A DNA stretch of 16,640 bases from DASUPK01 sp035265665 (GCA_035265665.1 DATFOK010000138.1:1-16640); one strand, 5' to 3'; counted from the first letter of the stretch, positions 5,869-11,975 are shown. Program-made: numbers and translations. The notes: a model not told the origin generated them from the letters alone.

Positions 5869-6819
5869 ATGAGCCGGCGGGGATGGATCGCGTTCGCGGC
5901 GCTCTCGGTGATCTGGGGCGTCCCGTATCTCTTCATCAAGGTTGCGGTCGACGACGGCGTCTCCCCATTCTTTTTGTCCTGGGCGCGCCTCGTGCTCGGA
6001 GCCTGCGTGCTCACCGCGATCGCTCCGAGGCAGACCGTCGAGATGGTTCGGACGGGGCCGTGGCGCTGGCTGATCGCCTACGCCGTCGCCGAGATGACCC
6101 TGCCGTTCCCGCTGATCGCAGCCGGCGAGCAGCAGGTCGACTCCTCGATCGCGGCGATCATCATCGCGACGGTTCCGCTGATCATCGCCCTGCTCGCGCT
6201 TCGCTTCGACCACACGGAGCGGCCAACCCGCACGAGGATGACCGGGATGCTGATGGGCCTGTCGGGCGTGATCGCCCTGGTCGGCATCGATCTGAGCGGG
6301 CGCAGCGGGGAGGTCCTCGGCGCCGCGGCGGTGCTGCTGGCCGCGTTCGGCTACGCCGTGGGGCCGATGATCATCAATCGTCAGCTGGTCTCGTTCGACC
6401 CGTTCGCGACGATGGCGGCCAGCCTCTGGGTCGCAGCAGCCCTGCTCACCCCCGCGGGGCTGCTGACCGTGCCGGACTCGGTACCCCCGGCAGACGCGGT
6501 CGTCTCCCTGGTCGTCCTGGGACTGGTGTGCACGGCGGCCGCCTTCGTGATCCTGATGGTGCTCGTCTCCGAGGTCGGTGCGGGCCGCGCCTCGATCATC
6601 ACCTACATCAACCCGGTGATCGCCGTGGCCCTCGGCGTGATCGTCCTCGGTGAGAGCCTCGGCGCGGGCGCGATCGCCGGCCTGCTGCTGATCCTCGCGG
6701 GGTCGTGGCTCGCGACCGACGATCGGCTGCCGCCGAATCCCACCGCGATCGTGACGCGCTGGCGACGCCCGAGAGGGCCGGCGGTCGCCGAGCCCTCGGC
6801 GCCGGTCCGCGCTGTGTGA
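5869..6819 (+). CDS. EamA/DMT-superfamily permease
   Basis: A 316-aa inner-membrane protein with about ten hydrophobic helices in two repeated EamA halves, the fold of drug/metabolite transporters that usually export amino acids or other small metabolites. Repeat 1 begins at about residue 6 with IAFAALSVIWGVPYLFIK; repeat 2 begins at about 145 (GEVLGAAAVLLAAFGYAVG). The last helices contain the typical RASIITYINPVIAVALG and VLGESL motifs. The C-terminus is a basic, Arg-rich cytosolic tail. ATG 5869 is chosen since the family pattern starts a few residues later; upstream codons lie inside the amidase gene. The 16-bp gap to the amidase implies co-transcription. The substrate is unknown; a role in exporting or importing compounds related to the amidase is inference. 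Confidence 0.9.
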   Translation: MSRRGWIAFAALSVIWGVPYLFIKVAVDDGVSPFFLSWARLVLGACVLTAIAPRQTVEMVRTGPWRWLIAYAVAEMTLPFPLIAAGEQQVDSSIAAIIIATVPLIIALLALRFDHTERPTRTRMTGMLMGLSGVIALVGIDLSGRSGEVLGAAAVLLAAFGYAVGPMIINRQLVSFDPFATMAASLWVAAALLTPAGLLTVPDSVPPADAVVSLVVLGLVCTAAAFVILMVLVSEVGAGRASIITYINPVIAVALGVIVLGESLGAGAIAGLLLILAGSWLATDDRLPPNPTAIVTRWRRPRGPAVAEPSAPVRAV

Positions 6820-6835
6820 CGGTCCTCCGCTCCGC

Positions 6836-6849
6836 GCCGGATATCCGGC
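6836..6849. terminator. Palindrome between convergent genes (candidate bidirectional terminator)
   Basis: GCCGGATATCCGGC is a perfect 14-bp palindrome (5-bp stem, ATAT loop as RNA). It sits in the 30-bp gap between the permease stop and the stop of the convergent amidohydrolase. It has no U-run. Confidence 0.4.
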
Positions 6850-8028
6850 CTAGCCAGCTGTGGTGGTTCGACCGGCGGTCGCGTCTTGGGGTGCGGGAAC
6901 CGACGGCGTCGCGGCGAGTGTGGCCGCGAGCAGCAGTGGGGTGAGTAGGGCGAGCCGCTGTGTCGAAGGCGTCGCCAGGTCCTTTGCGGCGACCTCGGCG
7001 ATCGCCTCGGTCTGGAGCCCGATCAGCTCGGTCATCGTCCGGCAGGTGGCCGCCTGAGGAGCGTCCTCCTCGACCGAGGCCGCGAGCCCCGCCATGGCGA
7101 TGATCTCCTCCGCGTCGGCGCCGACGATCATCCTGCCGAGCGCGACCATCGCGTACAGGTACACGCGCTCGAGGATCAGGTCGCGATCTCCGTCGGGGGG
7201 CCCCGGCGGGGGCCCGTAGTCGACTGGGTCCTCACCTGCCAGGAGACGCTCGAGCTGTGCGGCGCAGACGCCGCTCAGCTGCTCGGCTGAGAGCCCGGCC
7301 TCGAGGCCGCAGCGGATCGTGAGGATCGCATTCAGCGCGGGCGCGCCGTACGGCACGTCGCTCGCGAACAGGATCTGGCCCGGTGGGACGTAGGAGAACA
7401 GGAACGTGAGGTCGGCCGGAACCCACCAGGAGGTGTCGATGAAGACGTTCGGGTGGTCAGGCATGTGCCGCCACATCCAGCTCAGATCCGACACGGCGGC
7501 GTGCGCGAGGATGATCCGGGTCCGGGGGAACTCCTCCGAGTACGCGAAGGTGTGGCGGCCGAGAGCGGGGATCCCGCGCCCCGCGTGGATCAGGACCGGG
7601 AGGCGATGCTCGTCGGCCAGCGCGAAGACCTCCCGTGCCCCGGGCGAGTCCATCAGGAAGTCGTCGGAGCGCGGGTGCAGCTTGATGCCGCGGGACCCGA
7701 GCTCGATGCACCTCGATCCCTCGGCCACGGCGCCATCGTTCGGGTTGAGCCGGCAAAACGGGACCAGTCGGCCGTCGGAGCCGGCAGCCTCGGCAAGGAC
7801 CAGGTCATTGGCGTGCCGGTAGCCACCGGGCTCGTGCATCGGGAAGGCGACCCCGCGGGCGTCGAGCGGGTCAAGGATGTCGATGAGCTGCCCGCCGGAC
7901 AGCCGTGCGCCATCCGGATCATTGGCGCCGATGTGGGTGTGAGCGTCGAAGAGAGCGGGGCTCGGCAGCTCGGGGAGAAGTGGCCGCAGCCACGCCTGCA
8001 GCAGCGATTCGTTGATCGAGGCGGCCAA
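6850..8028 (-). CDS. Metal-dependent amidohydrolase (amidohydrolase-2 family)
   Basis: A 392-aa TIM-barrel hydrolase or decarboxylase of the amidohydrolase superfamily. Metal ligands expected for the family are visible: His30 and His32 (DAHTHIG), His148 (LIHAGRG), His176 (LAHAAVSD) and Asp224 (FASDVPYG), with GIKLHPR (Lys116) on strand 4. Related proteins include 2-amino-3-carboxymuconate semialdehyde decarboxylase-like enzymes and many uncharacterised hydrolases, so the substrate is open. The C-terminal third (about 275-392) is not part of the usual core and ends with a hydrophobic Leu/Ala stretch (about 355-372) and a Thr/Pro-rich tail. The start is TTG 8028, forced by the HxH motif at residue 30 and the absence of an upstream ATG. 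A TANNNT element 6 nt away suggests a leaderless message. Confidence 0.88.
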   Translation of the reverse strand: MAASINESLLQAWLRPLLPELPSPALFDAHTHIGANDPDGARLSGGQLIDILDPLDARGVAFPMHEPGGYRHANDLVLAEAAGSDGRLVPFCRLNPNDGAVAEGSRCIELGSRGIKLHPRSDDFLMDSPGAREVFALADEHRLPVLIHAGRGIPALGRHTFAYSEEFPRTRIILAHAAVSDLSWMWRHMPDHPNVFIDTSWWVPADLTFLFSYVPPGQILFASDVPYGAPALNAILTIRCGLEAGLSAEQLSGVCAAQLERLLAGEDPVDYGPPPGPPDGDRDLILERVYLYAMVALGRMIVGADAEEIIAMAGLAASVEEDAPQAATCRTMTELIGLQTEAIAEVAAKDLATPSTQRLALLTPLLLAATLAATPSVPAPQDATAGRTTTAG

Positions 8029-8034
8029 GCAGCC

Positions 8035-8044
8035 AGTCTAGTCT
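8035..8044. promoter_or_regulatory. Bidirectional overlapping -10 elements between amidohydrolase and GH63-like gene
   Basis: AGTCTAGTCT contains TAGTCT on plus (8039-8044) and TAGACT on minus (8040-8035), sharing the TA at 8039-8040. Each ends exactly 6 nt before its start codon (GTG 8051, TTG 8028). The whole gap between the genes is 22 bp, so both transcripts would be leaderless. No -35 is evident. Confidence 0.55.
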
Positions 8045-8050
8045 GCGCCC

Positions 8051-9313
8051 GTGCCACAGCTTCCCCTAGTGGTGGACGCCCCGGTCCGCGACAGTGTCAT
8101 GCGCATCGCCCAGCAGACGCTCGGTGCGAGCTGGATCGAGGGAGAGCGAGACGGCGTCCCCTTCGCGTACTCACGGCCGAGCCCGGGCCACTACCCGTGG
8201 CAGTGGTACTGGGACTCCTGCTTTCACGCCATCGTCTGGCGGCGCTTCGACCGCGACCGCGCCGAGAGCGAACTGCGCAGCCTGCTCGACGGCGGGCGCG
8301 CCGACGGCTTCATCGGCCACACGATCTTCTGGGACCGGCCGGTCGACTGGCAGCGTCGCTGGACCTACAACGTCACCTCGAGGAGCGCGCGGAACACCTC
8401 GACGATCCAGCCGCCCCTGCTTGCCTGGGCCTGGAGGATCTCGGTCGGGGACCCGGCCGAGGAGCGGCGGATCGCCGCCCATCACCGCTGGCTGGAAGCG
8501 AACCGGGACCTCGACGGCGACGGCCTCCTCTGGCTGGTCCAGCCCGACGAGTCGGGTCTCGACTCCTCCTCGAAGTTCGACGCGGTCTGGGGTCGACGCG
8601 CCCACGCCCGGCTTCTCTTCCCGTTCCTGATCGCCAGGAATCGCCGTCTCGACTGGGATGCGCGCCGCGTCCTCGCGGACGGCGGCCCCGTGCTCTGCGA
8701 GGTGGTCACGAACGTGCTCTGGTGCCTTGCCCGGCTCGCCGCCGGCGAGCCCTCCATCACCCCGGCGCTGATAGACCGGCTCTGGGACGAACGCAGTGGC
8801 CTGTTCCTCGACACCGCCCGCGGCGACGTCGCCAGGGTCGGCGACACGGACCCGGCCGGCGGCGACCACCGCATTCGCGTCTCCACCTGGTCGGCACTGG
8901 CGCCGCTGGCATTGCCGGATCTGCCGGATGAGATCGGCAGGCGCCTCGTCGAGGAGCACCTGCTCGACCAGCGCAAATACTGGCTCCCGTATCCGCCCAC
9001 CTCGGTCTCCGCGCAGGAGCCGAGCTTCGAGCCGCTCAAGTGGAAGGCGCCGCTGCGGCGCCTCTACTGGCGCGGCCCCACCTGGATCAACTCCGCCTGG
9101 CTGATCTGGATGGGCCTGCTCCGCCACGGCTACGTGCCCGAGGCGCTCGAGATGACGAAGCGACTCGCCGGCGCCGTCGTCCGCGAACGCCTGCGCGAGT
9201 TCTACGAGCCCTACACCGGGGAGGGGCTCGGTGCGCGGGACTTCGGCTGGTCCTCCCTGATCGCGGAGCTGGTGGAGCCAGACCCGGGCGCCGCGAGCTC
9301 GTATCTCGCCTAG
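8051..9313 (+). CDS. GH63-like alpha-glycosidase, probable glucosylglycerate/mannosylglycerate hydrolase type
   Basis: A 420-aa (alpha/alpha)6-barrel glycoside hydrolase. Family marks are YPWQWYWDSCFHAIVW (about 48-63), DGLLWLVQPDESGLDSSSKFD (near 157-177), RGPTWINSAWLIWMGLL near the C-terminus and FYEPYTGEGLGARDFGWSS (about 384-402). By analogy with GH63 glucosylglycerate hydrolase, Asp171 in ESGLD is the likely general acid and a Glu in YEPYTGEG (386 or 391) the base. Such enzymes release glycerate from the compatible solutes glucosyl- or mannosylglycerate; the exact substrate cannot be told. There is no signal peptide, so it acts in the cytosol. GTG 8051 is chosen because TAGTCT lies 6 nt upstream and MPQLPLVVDAPV starts in register. 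No solute-synthesis gene is adjacent. Confidence 0.85.
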   Translation: MPQLPLVVDAPVRDSVMRIAQQTLGASWIEGERDGVPFAYSRPSPGHYPWQWYWDSCFHAIVWRRFDRDRAESELRSLLDGGRADGFIGHTIFWDRPVDWQRRWTYNVTSRSARNTSTIQPPLLAWAWRISVGDPAEERRIAAHHRWLEANRDLDGDGLLWLVQPDESGLDSSSKFDAVWGRRAHARLLFPFLIARNRRLDWDARRVLADGGPVLCEVVTNVLWCLARLAAGEPSITPALIDRLWDERSGLFLDTARGDVARVGDTDPAGGDHRIRVSTWSALAPLALPDLPDEIGRRLVEEHLLDQRKYWLPYPPTSVSAQEPSFEPLKWKAPLRRLYWRGPTWINSAWLIWMGLLRHGYVPEALEMTKRLAGAVVRERLREFYEPYTGEGLGARDFGWSSLIAELVEPDPGAASSYLA

Positions 9314-9315
9314 GA

Positions 9316-9338
9316 GGCTGTCCCGAGGCCGGGACGCC
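9316..9338. terminator. Hairpin between convergent genes
   Basis: GTCCCG (9320-9325) pairs with CGGGAC (9330-9335) around a 4-nt loop. The outer GGC/GCC pairs extend the stem to nine pairs with one bulged A. It lies between the GH63-like stop (9313) and the secreted-protein stop (9338-9340). No U-run follows, so it is a candidate bidirectional terminator only. Confidence 0.45.
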
Positions 9339-9754
9339 TACGTCGTGGCCGGGATCGGGACCGGAATCGAGACGCCGGCCTTGCAGACGAACTTGTTCAC
9401 GCTGAGCTTCGTCGCCTTGACCCGCACGGAGTTCGTTCCCGCGGGCAGGCTGGGCGGCAGCTGTCCCGAGAGCTTCCAGTTTCCACTCGCGTCCGTCGTG
9501 GCGCCGTCGAGCACCGCGATCACCGCGCCGCTCGCGTCGAGCACCTGAAGCCTCACGCCCCTGGCCGGCTTGCAGGCGGAGGCCGTGTTGAGCGTGCCCT
9601 TCGCCGTCACCTTGCCTGACTTGTTGAACTTCGGGCTGCCGGTGAAGAAGACGACCGCGGTCTTCTTCTTCTTGCCCGCGAGCGCCACTGCGCTGAATGA
9701 GCCGACCGCGAGCGCCGCGATCGCGAACACGGCTAGGACCTTCGCTGGCCTCAT
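9338..9754 (-). CDS. Secreted Ig-like protein with one predicted disulphide, function unknown
   Basis: A 138-aa exported protein. Signal peptide: MRPAK, hydrophobic core VLAVFAIAALAVGSFSAV, cleavage near ALAG (about residue 27), directly followed by a KKKK cluster. The mature part has the strand pattern of a prealbumin/carboxypeptidase-regulatory-like beta-sandwich: KVTAKGTL, GVRLQVLDASGAVIAVLDG, TTDASGNWKLSGQLP, NSVRVKATKLS. Two Cys (ACKPARG and FVCKAG) frame the domain. It is similar in layout to the 11400-11879 protein, which I take to be a paralogue. The start has a strong AGGAGG (within 9761-9770), and TAAACT at 9794-9789 is a possible -10, giving a leader of about 28 nt. Extracellular structural or binding role is inferred. 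Confidence 0.85.
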   Translation of the reverse strand: MRPAKVLAVFAIAALAVGSFSAVALAGKKKKTAVVFFTGSPKFNKSGKVTAKGTLNTASACKPARGVRLQVLDASGAVIAVLDGATTDASGNWKLSGQLPPSLPAGTNSVRVKATKLSVNKFVCKAGVSIPVPIPATT

Positions 9755-9788
9755 CGGACTCCCTCCTCCTTGGATACGACCGTGGGCG

Positions 9789-9794
9789 AGTTTA
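9789..9794 (-). promoter_or_regulatory. Putative -10 element of the 9754 secreted gene
   Basis: TAAACT on minus, 34 nt before the start codon. It would give a short leader that contains the strong Shine-Dalgarno sequence at 9761-9770. No clear -35. Confidence 0.35.
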
Positions 9795-9811
9795 CGGCTT
9801 CGCCATCAAAC

Positions 9812-9842
9812 GGGTTGCGCCTCGCTTCGCTACGGCGCACCC
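9812..9842 (-). terminator. Hairpin after infA
   Basis: GGG-T-TGCGCC (9812-9821) pairs with GGCGCACCC (9834-9842): nine pairs with one bulge and a 12-nt loop. It begins 6 nt after the infA stop in the direction of transcription and is followed on minus by GTTTG, a poor U-tract. Confidence 0.45.
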
Positions 9843-9848
9843 TCGCAT

Positions 9849-10067
9849 CTACTTGTAGCGGTAGGTGATCCGGCCGCGGTCGAGGTCGTAGGGCGAGAGC
9901 TCGATCTTCACCCGGTCGCCCGGCAGGATCCGGATGTAGTGGCGGCGCATCTTGCCCGAGATGTGGCCCAGGACCTCGTGGTCGTTGTCCAGCTTGACGC
10001 GGAACATCGTGTTGGGCAGGGCCTCGGTGATCTCGCCCTCCATCTCGATCTTCTCTTCCTTCGCCAT
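9849..10067 (-). CDS. infA: Translation initiation factor IF-1
   Basis: A 72-aa S1/OB-fold protein that binds the 30S A-site during initiation, with IF-2 and IF-3. The full length matches the family (71-73 aa). Visible family stretches are EKIEMEGEITEALPNTMFRV, GHISGKMRRHYIRILPGDRV and the C-terminal SPYDLDRGRITYRYK; no residue appears missing. In most bacteria infA sits in the ribosomal-protein region near rpmJ and rpsM. Here it stands alone between a secreted protein and enoyl-CoA hydratase, so either the gene has moved or this is a second copy. No Shine-Dalgarno sequence is seen. TACCCT (10084-10079), 11 nt before ATG, is a possible -10. Hairpins flank it on both sides, which suggests a monocistronic unit. 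Confidence 0.97.
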   Translation of the reverse strand: MAKEEKIEMEGEITEALPNTMFRVKLDNDHEVLGHISGKMRRHYIRILPGDRVKIELSPYDLDRGRITYRYK

Positions 10068-10078
10068 CTGCGCCGGGC

Positions 10079-10084
10079 AGGGTA
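10079..10084 (-). promoter_or_regulatory. Putative -10 element of infA
   Basis: TACCCT on minus fits TANNNT and lies 11 nt before ATG 10067, which would leave a leader of about 4-5 nt. It follows the strong hairpin at 10091-10119. No -35 recognised. Confidence 0.35.
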
Positions 10085-10090
10085 GCGCTT

Positions 10091-10119
10091 GCAGGCGATC
10101 CGCCCGGGGATCCGCCTGC
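10091..10119 (-). terminator. Strong GC-rich hairpin between enoyl-CoA hydratase and infA
   Basis: GCAGGCG-ATCC (10091-10101) pairs with GGAT-C-CGCCTGC (10108-10119): eleven pairs, one bulged C, 6-nt loop. It starts 3 nt after the hydratase stop. No U-run follows on minus. The position suits a terminator that isolates infA; a role in the infA leader is an alternative. Confidence 0.5.
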
Positions 10120-10122
10120 CGC

Positions 10123-10905
10123 TCAGCGTCCCTCGAAGGTGGCCTTGCCGGGGCCCTCCTCGAGGAAGGTCTGGACGGCGTTCTGCAGATCCTCCGAGGC
10201 GAACAGCTCGGCGAAGACGCCCGGCGTGACCCGGTCAGCCTCCTGCACCCCGCCGGCCCGGTAGGCGCGGATGATCCGCTTGGTAGCGCCGTGCGCGATC
10301 GTTGGCCCGTTCGCCAGCCGGTGCGCGAACCTCATCCCCTTCTCGAGGAGCTCATCATCGGGGAGCACCCGGCTGACGACGTTCCAGCGCTCGAGCGTGG
10401 CTGCGTCGTAGAGGCCGCCACTCATCACGAACTCGGCCGCGCGAGCGGGGCCGGCGCGCTCGGCCATACGCTGTGTCCCGCCCGCGCCGGGAGTGAGGCC
10501 GACGACCGCCTCCACCAGCCCGAAGCGAGCCGACTCACTCGCCCAGATCATGTCGCAGCCCAGGGAGATCTCGAGCCCGGCCGTCAGGCAGAGGCCGTGG
10601 ACCAGCGCGAGCGTCGGGATCGACAGCGCCTCGAGGCGCTGCACCACCGGAATCAGCGAGCCGAAGGCGTCGGAGGCCGCGCCCTGCTCGACCACCCGCT
10701 GGAAGCTGTGCACATCGACGCCCCCGGTGAAGATGTCGCCCTCCGCCCGCCAGACCAGAGCCCGGGCGTCCGAACCCTCCACCTCATCTACGCAGGAGGT
10801 GAGCGCGCCCCAGGCGTCGTCGCCGAACAGGTTGAGCGGCGGGTTCTCCAGGATCATCACGGCGACGTTGCCATCGCGCTCGAGGCGGATCGGAGCGTCA
10901 GCCAT
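10123..10905 (-). CDS. Enoyl-CoA hydratase/isomerase (crotonase) family protein
   Basis: A 260-aa crotonase-fold enzyme, probably hydrating 2-enoyl-CoA in fatty- or amino-acid breakdown in the cytosol. Both catalytic glutamates of true hydratases are present: Glu112 (TAGLEISLGCD, equivalent to rat Glu144) and Glu132 (FGLVEAVVGLTPGAGGTQRM, equivalent to Glu164). The oxyanion-hole regions FTGGVDVHSF (about 59-68) and LVHGLCLTAG are recognisable, though the first lacks the common A-D-L/I pattern. I chose ATG 10905, with GAGG 7 nt upstream; GTG 10911 would add two residues. Its start overlaps the HIT gene stop by 8 bp (ATGGCTGA), so the two are probably translationally coupled. The acyl group cannot be told from sequence. 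Confidence 0.92.
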   Translation of the reverse strand: MADAPIRLERDGNVAVMILENPPLNLFGDDAWGALTSCVDEVEGSDARALVWRAEGDIFTGGVDVHSFQRVVEQGAASDAFGSLIPVVQRLEALSIPTLALVHGLCLTAGLEISLGCDMIWASESARFGLVEAVVGLTPGAGGTQRMAERAGPARAAEFVMSGGLYDAATLERWNVVSRVLPDDELLEKGMRFAHRLANGPTIAHGATKRIIRAYRAGGVQEADRVTPGVFAELFASEDLQNAVQTFLEEGPGKATFEGR

Positions 10906-11317
10906 CTTCACCTCGCAGTCTCTTGGCTATGCCAGCGATCTCGTCGGAGTCGCCCGGCTCGGGGACCCACGGGAGCTTCAGCGGATCCTCCTCGTAGCGG
11001 GGCACGACGTGGATGTGGAAGTGGAAGACCGTCTGCCAGGCCGCGGCGCCGCAGGCGTTGATCAGGTCGATCCCGTCGGCCTCGAGGACGTCCTTCATGC
11101 GCCTCGACAGCCGCTGCGCGGCGAGGATCGTCGCCGTCAGGTCGTCCTCACCGATCTCGAGGAGGTCGGCCGAATGCTCTCGCGGCACGACCAGGGCGTG
11201 CCCGGGCGTCGCCGGGTTGATGTCCATGAAGGCGACGGTCCGCTCATCGGAGTCGATCGTCTCGCTCGGGATCGACCCGGCGACGATGCCGCAGAAGAGG
11301 CACTCAGGGTCCGCCAT
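10898..11317 (-). CDS. HIT-family (HINT-like) nucleotide hydrolase
   Basis: A 139-aa histidine-triad protein; HINT-type members hydrolyse nucleoside phosphoramidates or aminoacyl-adenylates. The catalytic triad is HFHIHVVPR (His99, His101, His103), preceded by the Q-T-V-F spacing of the family. An N-terminal Cys-x2-Cys (CLFCGIV, Cys7 and Cys10 region) resembles the zinc site found in many bacterial HIT proteins. DINPATPGHALVVPREH is the usual mid-domain stretch. The loop reads GAAAWQTV where GxxAGQxV is common, so a Trp replaces a Gly. ATG 11317 has no Shine-Dalgarno sequence; TAGCCT lies 9 nt upstream. It is the first gene of a two-gene unit with the enoyl-CoA hydratase. Confidence 0.94.
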   Translation of the reverse strand: MADPECLFCGIVAGSIPSETIDSDERTVAFMDINPATPGHALVVPREHSADLLEIGEDDLTATILAAQRLSRRMKDVLEADGIDLINACGAAAWQTVFHFHIHVVPRYEEDPLKLPWVPEPGDSDEIAGIAKRLRGEDG

Positions 11318-11326
11318 GCCGGCGGC

Positions 11327-11332
11327 AGGCTA
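11327..11332 (-). promoter_or_regulatory. Putative -10 element of the HIT/enoyl-CoA hydratase unit
   Basis: TAGCCT on minus fits TANNNT and lies 9 nt before ATG 11317, implying a leader of about three nucleotides. It sits just after the terminator at 11345-11376, which leaves little room for a -35. Confidence 0.4.
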
Positions 11333-11344
11333 TCGGGCACAGAA

Positions 11345-11376
11345 AAAGGAGCGGCCCGCCGGGGGGCCGCTCCTTT
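11345..11376 (-). terminator. Rho-independent terminator of the 11879 secreted gene
   Basis: AAAGGAGCGGCCC (11345-11357) pairs perfectly with GGGCCGCTCCTTT (11364-11376): 13 bp with a 6-nt loop. On minus the stem runs into TTTTT, so it terminates transcription coming from the secreted gene and insulates the HIT gene. Confidence 0.85.
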
Positions 11377-11399
11377 CGCATCCGAATCTGATTCGTGAG

Positions 11400-11879
11400 T
11401 TACGGAGTTGCCGGCGCGATCGCGATTGGGGCGCTGTCGCCGGTGATCTGCAGGCAGTCGAAGCGACGGCCCTTCTTGGTCTTCTTGCCCTTCTTCTTGC
11501 TGCCGACCTTCCTGATCGCCTGGTCGACGGTCGCGCGGAGCACGACGCTCGCCGTCGGCGGGTTGGTGTCCGTCGGCTTGGGCAGGGTGGCCGTGTACTT
11601 GCCGTTCGAGCCGGTGGTCGTCATGCCGACCTCGGGCCCGACGGTCGTCCCGTTCACGTAGGCGAAGTGCACCGTCCTGCCCTTCTTGCAGCCGCTGTTG
11701 CTCGCGACGCCACCGCTCGCGATCACCGTGGTCGTCGTCGCGTCGACGGTCGTCGGCGTGACGGCCACGCTGACGGTCCCGCCGACCTGCTTGGCGCTCT
11801 TCACGCCGAGCGCGCTCGGTACGGCAACCGCGGCGACCGCCAGCGCGCACACCGCGGAGGCGCTGATCAGCTTCTTCAT
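11400..11879 (-). CDS. Secreted Ig-like protein with Lys-rich segment, function unknown
   Basis: A 159-aa exported protein. Signal peptide: MKKL, core ISASAVCALAVAAVAVPS, cleavage near SALG (about residue 25). The mature chain is beta-rich and Thr-rich: GTVSVAVTPTTVDATTTTV, GRTVHFAYVNGTTV, TTTGSNGKYTATLPKP, ASVVLRATVDQAI. Two Cys (SGCKKG and FDCLQI) frame the domain as in the 9338-9754 protein, which I consider a paralogue. A lysine/glycine cluster (KKKGKKTKKGRR) lies before the second Cys and could bind anionic wall polymers or DNA. The start is supported by AAGGGAG (11884-11890). It is monocistronic, with a perfect terminator downstream. Its role is unknown. Confidence 0.87.
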   Translation of the reverse strand: MKKLISASAVCALAVAAVAVPSALGVKSAKQVGGTVSVAVTPTTVDATTTTVIASGGVASNSGCKKGRTVHFAYVNGTTVGPEVGMTTTGSNGKYTATLPKPTDTNPPTASVVLRATVDQAIRKVGSKKKGKKTKKGRRFDCLQITGDSAPIAIAPATP

Positions 11880-11975
11880 CGGTCTCCCTTCCTAGCTCTT
11901 CGTCTCGCTCTCGAAAGCGACCCCCGATCCCCCTGGGGTACGGGCATTCGTCACGGCTCGAACAGACGTCCAGAG

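Noticed and set aside
4332..6014. A 560-codon minus-strand frame opposite the amidase
   Set aside because: The amidase has its full Ser-Ser-Lys triad on plus. The antisense product has no recognisable motif and crosses into the permease gene.
7453..8931. A 492-codon plus-strand frame spanning the amidohydrolase/GH63 junction
   Set aside because: It runs through two real genes in other frames and through their shared promoter region.
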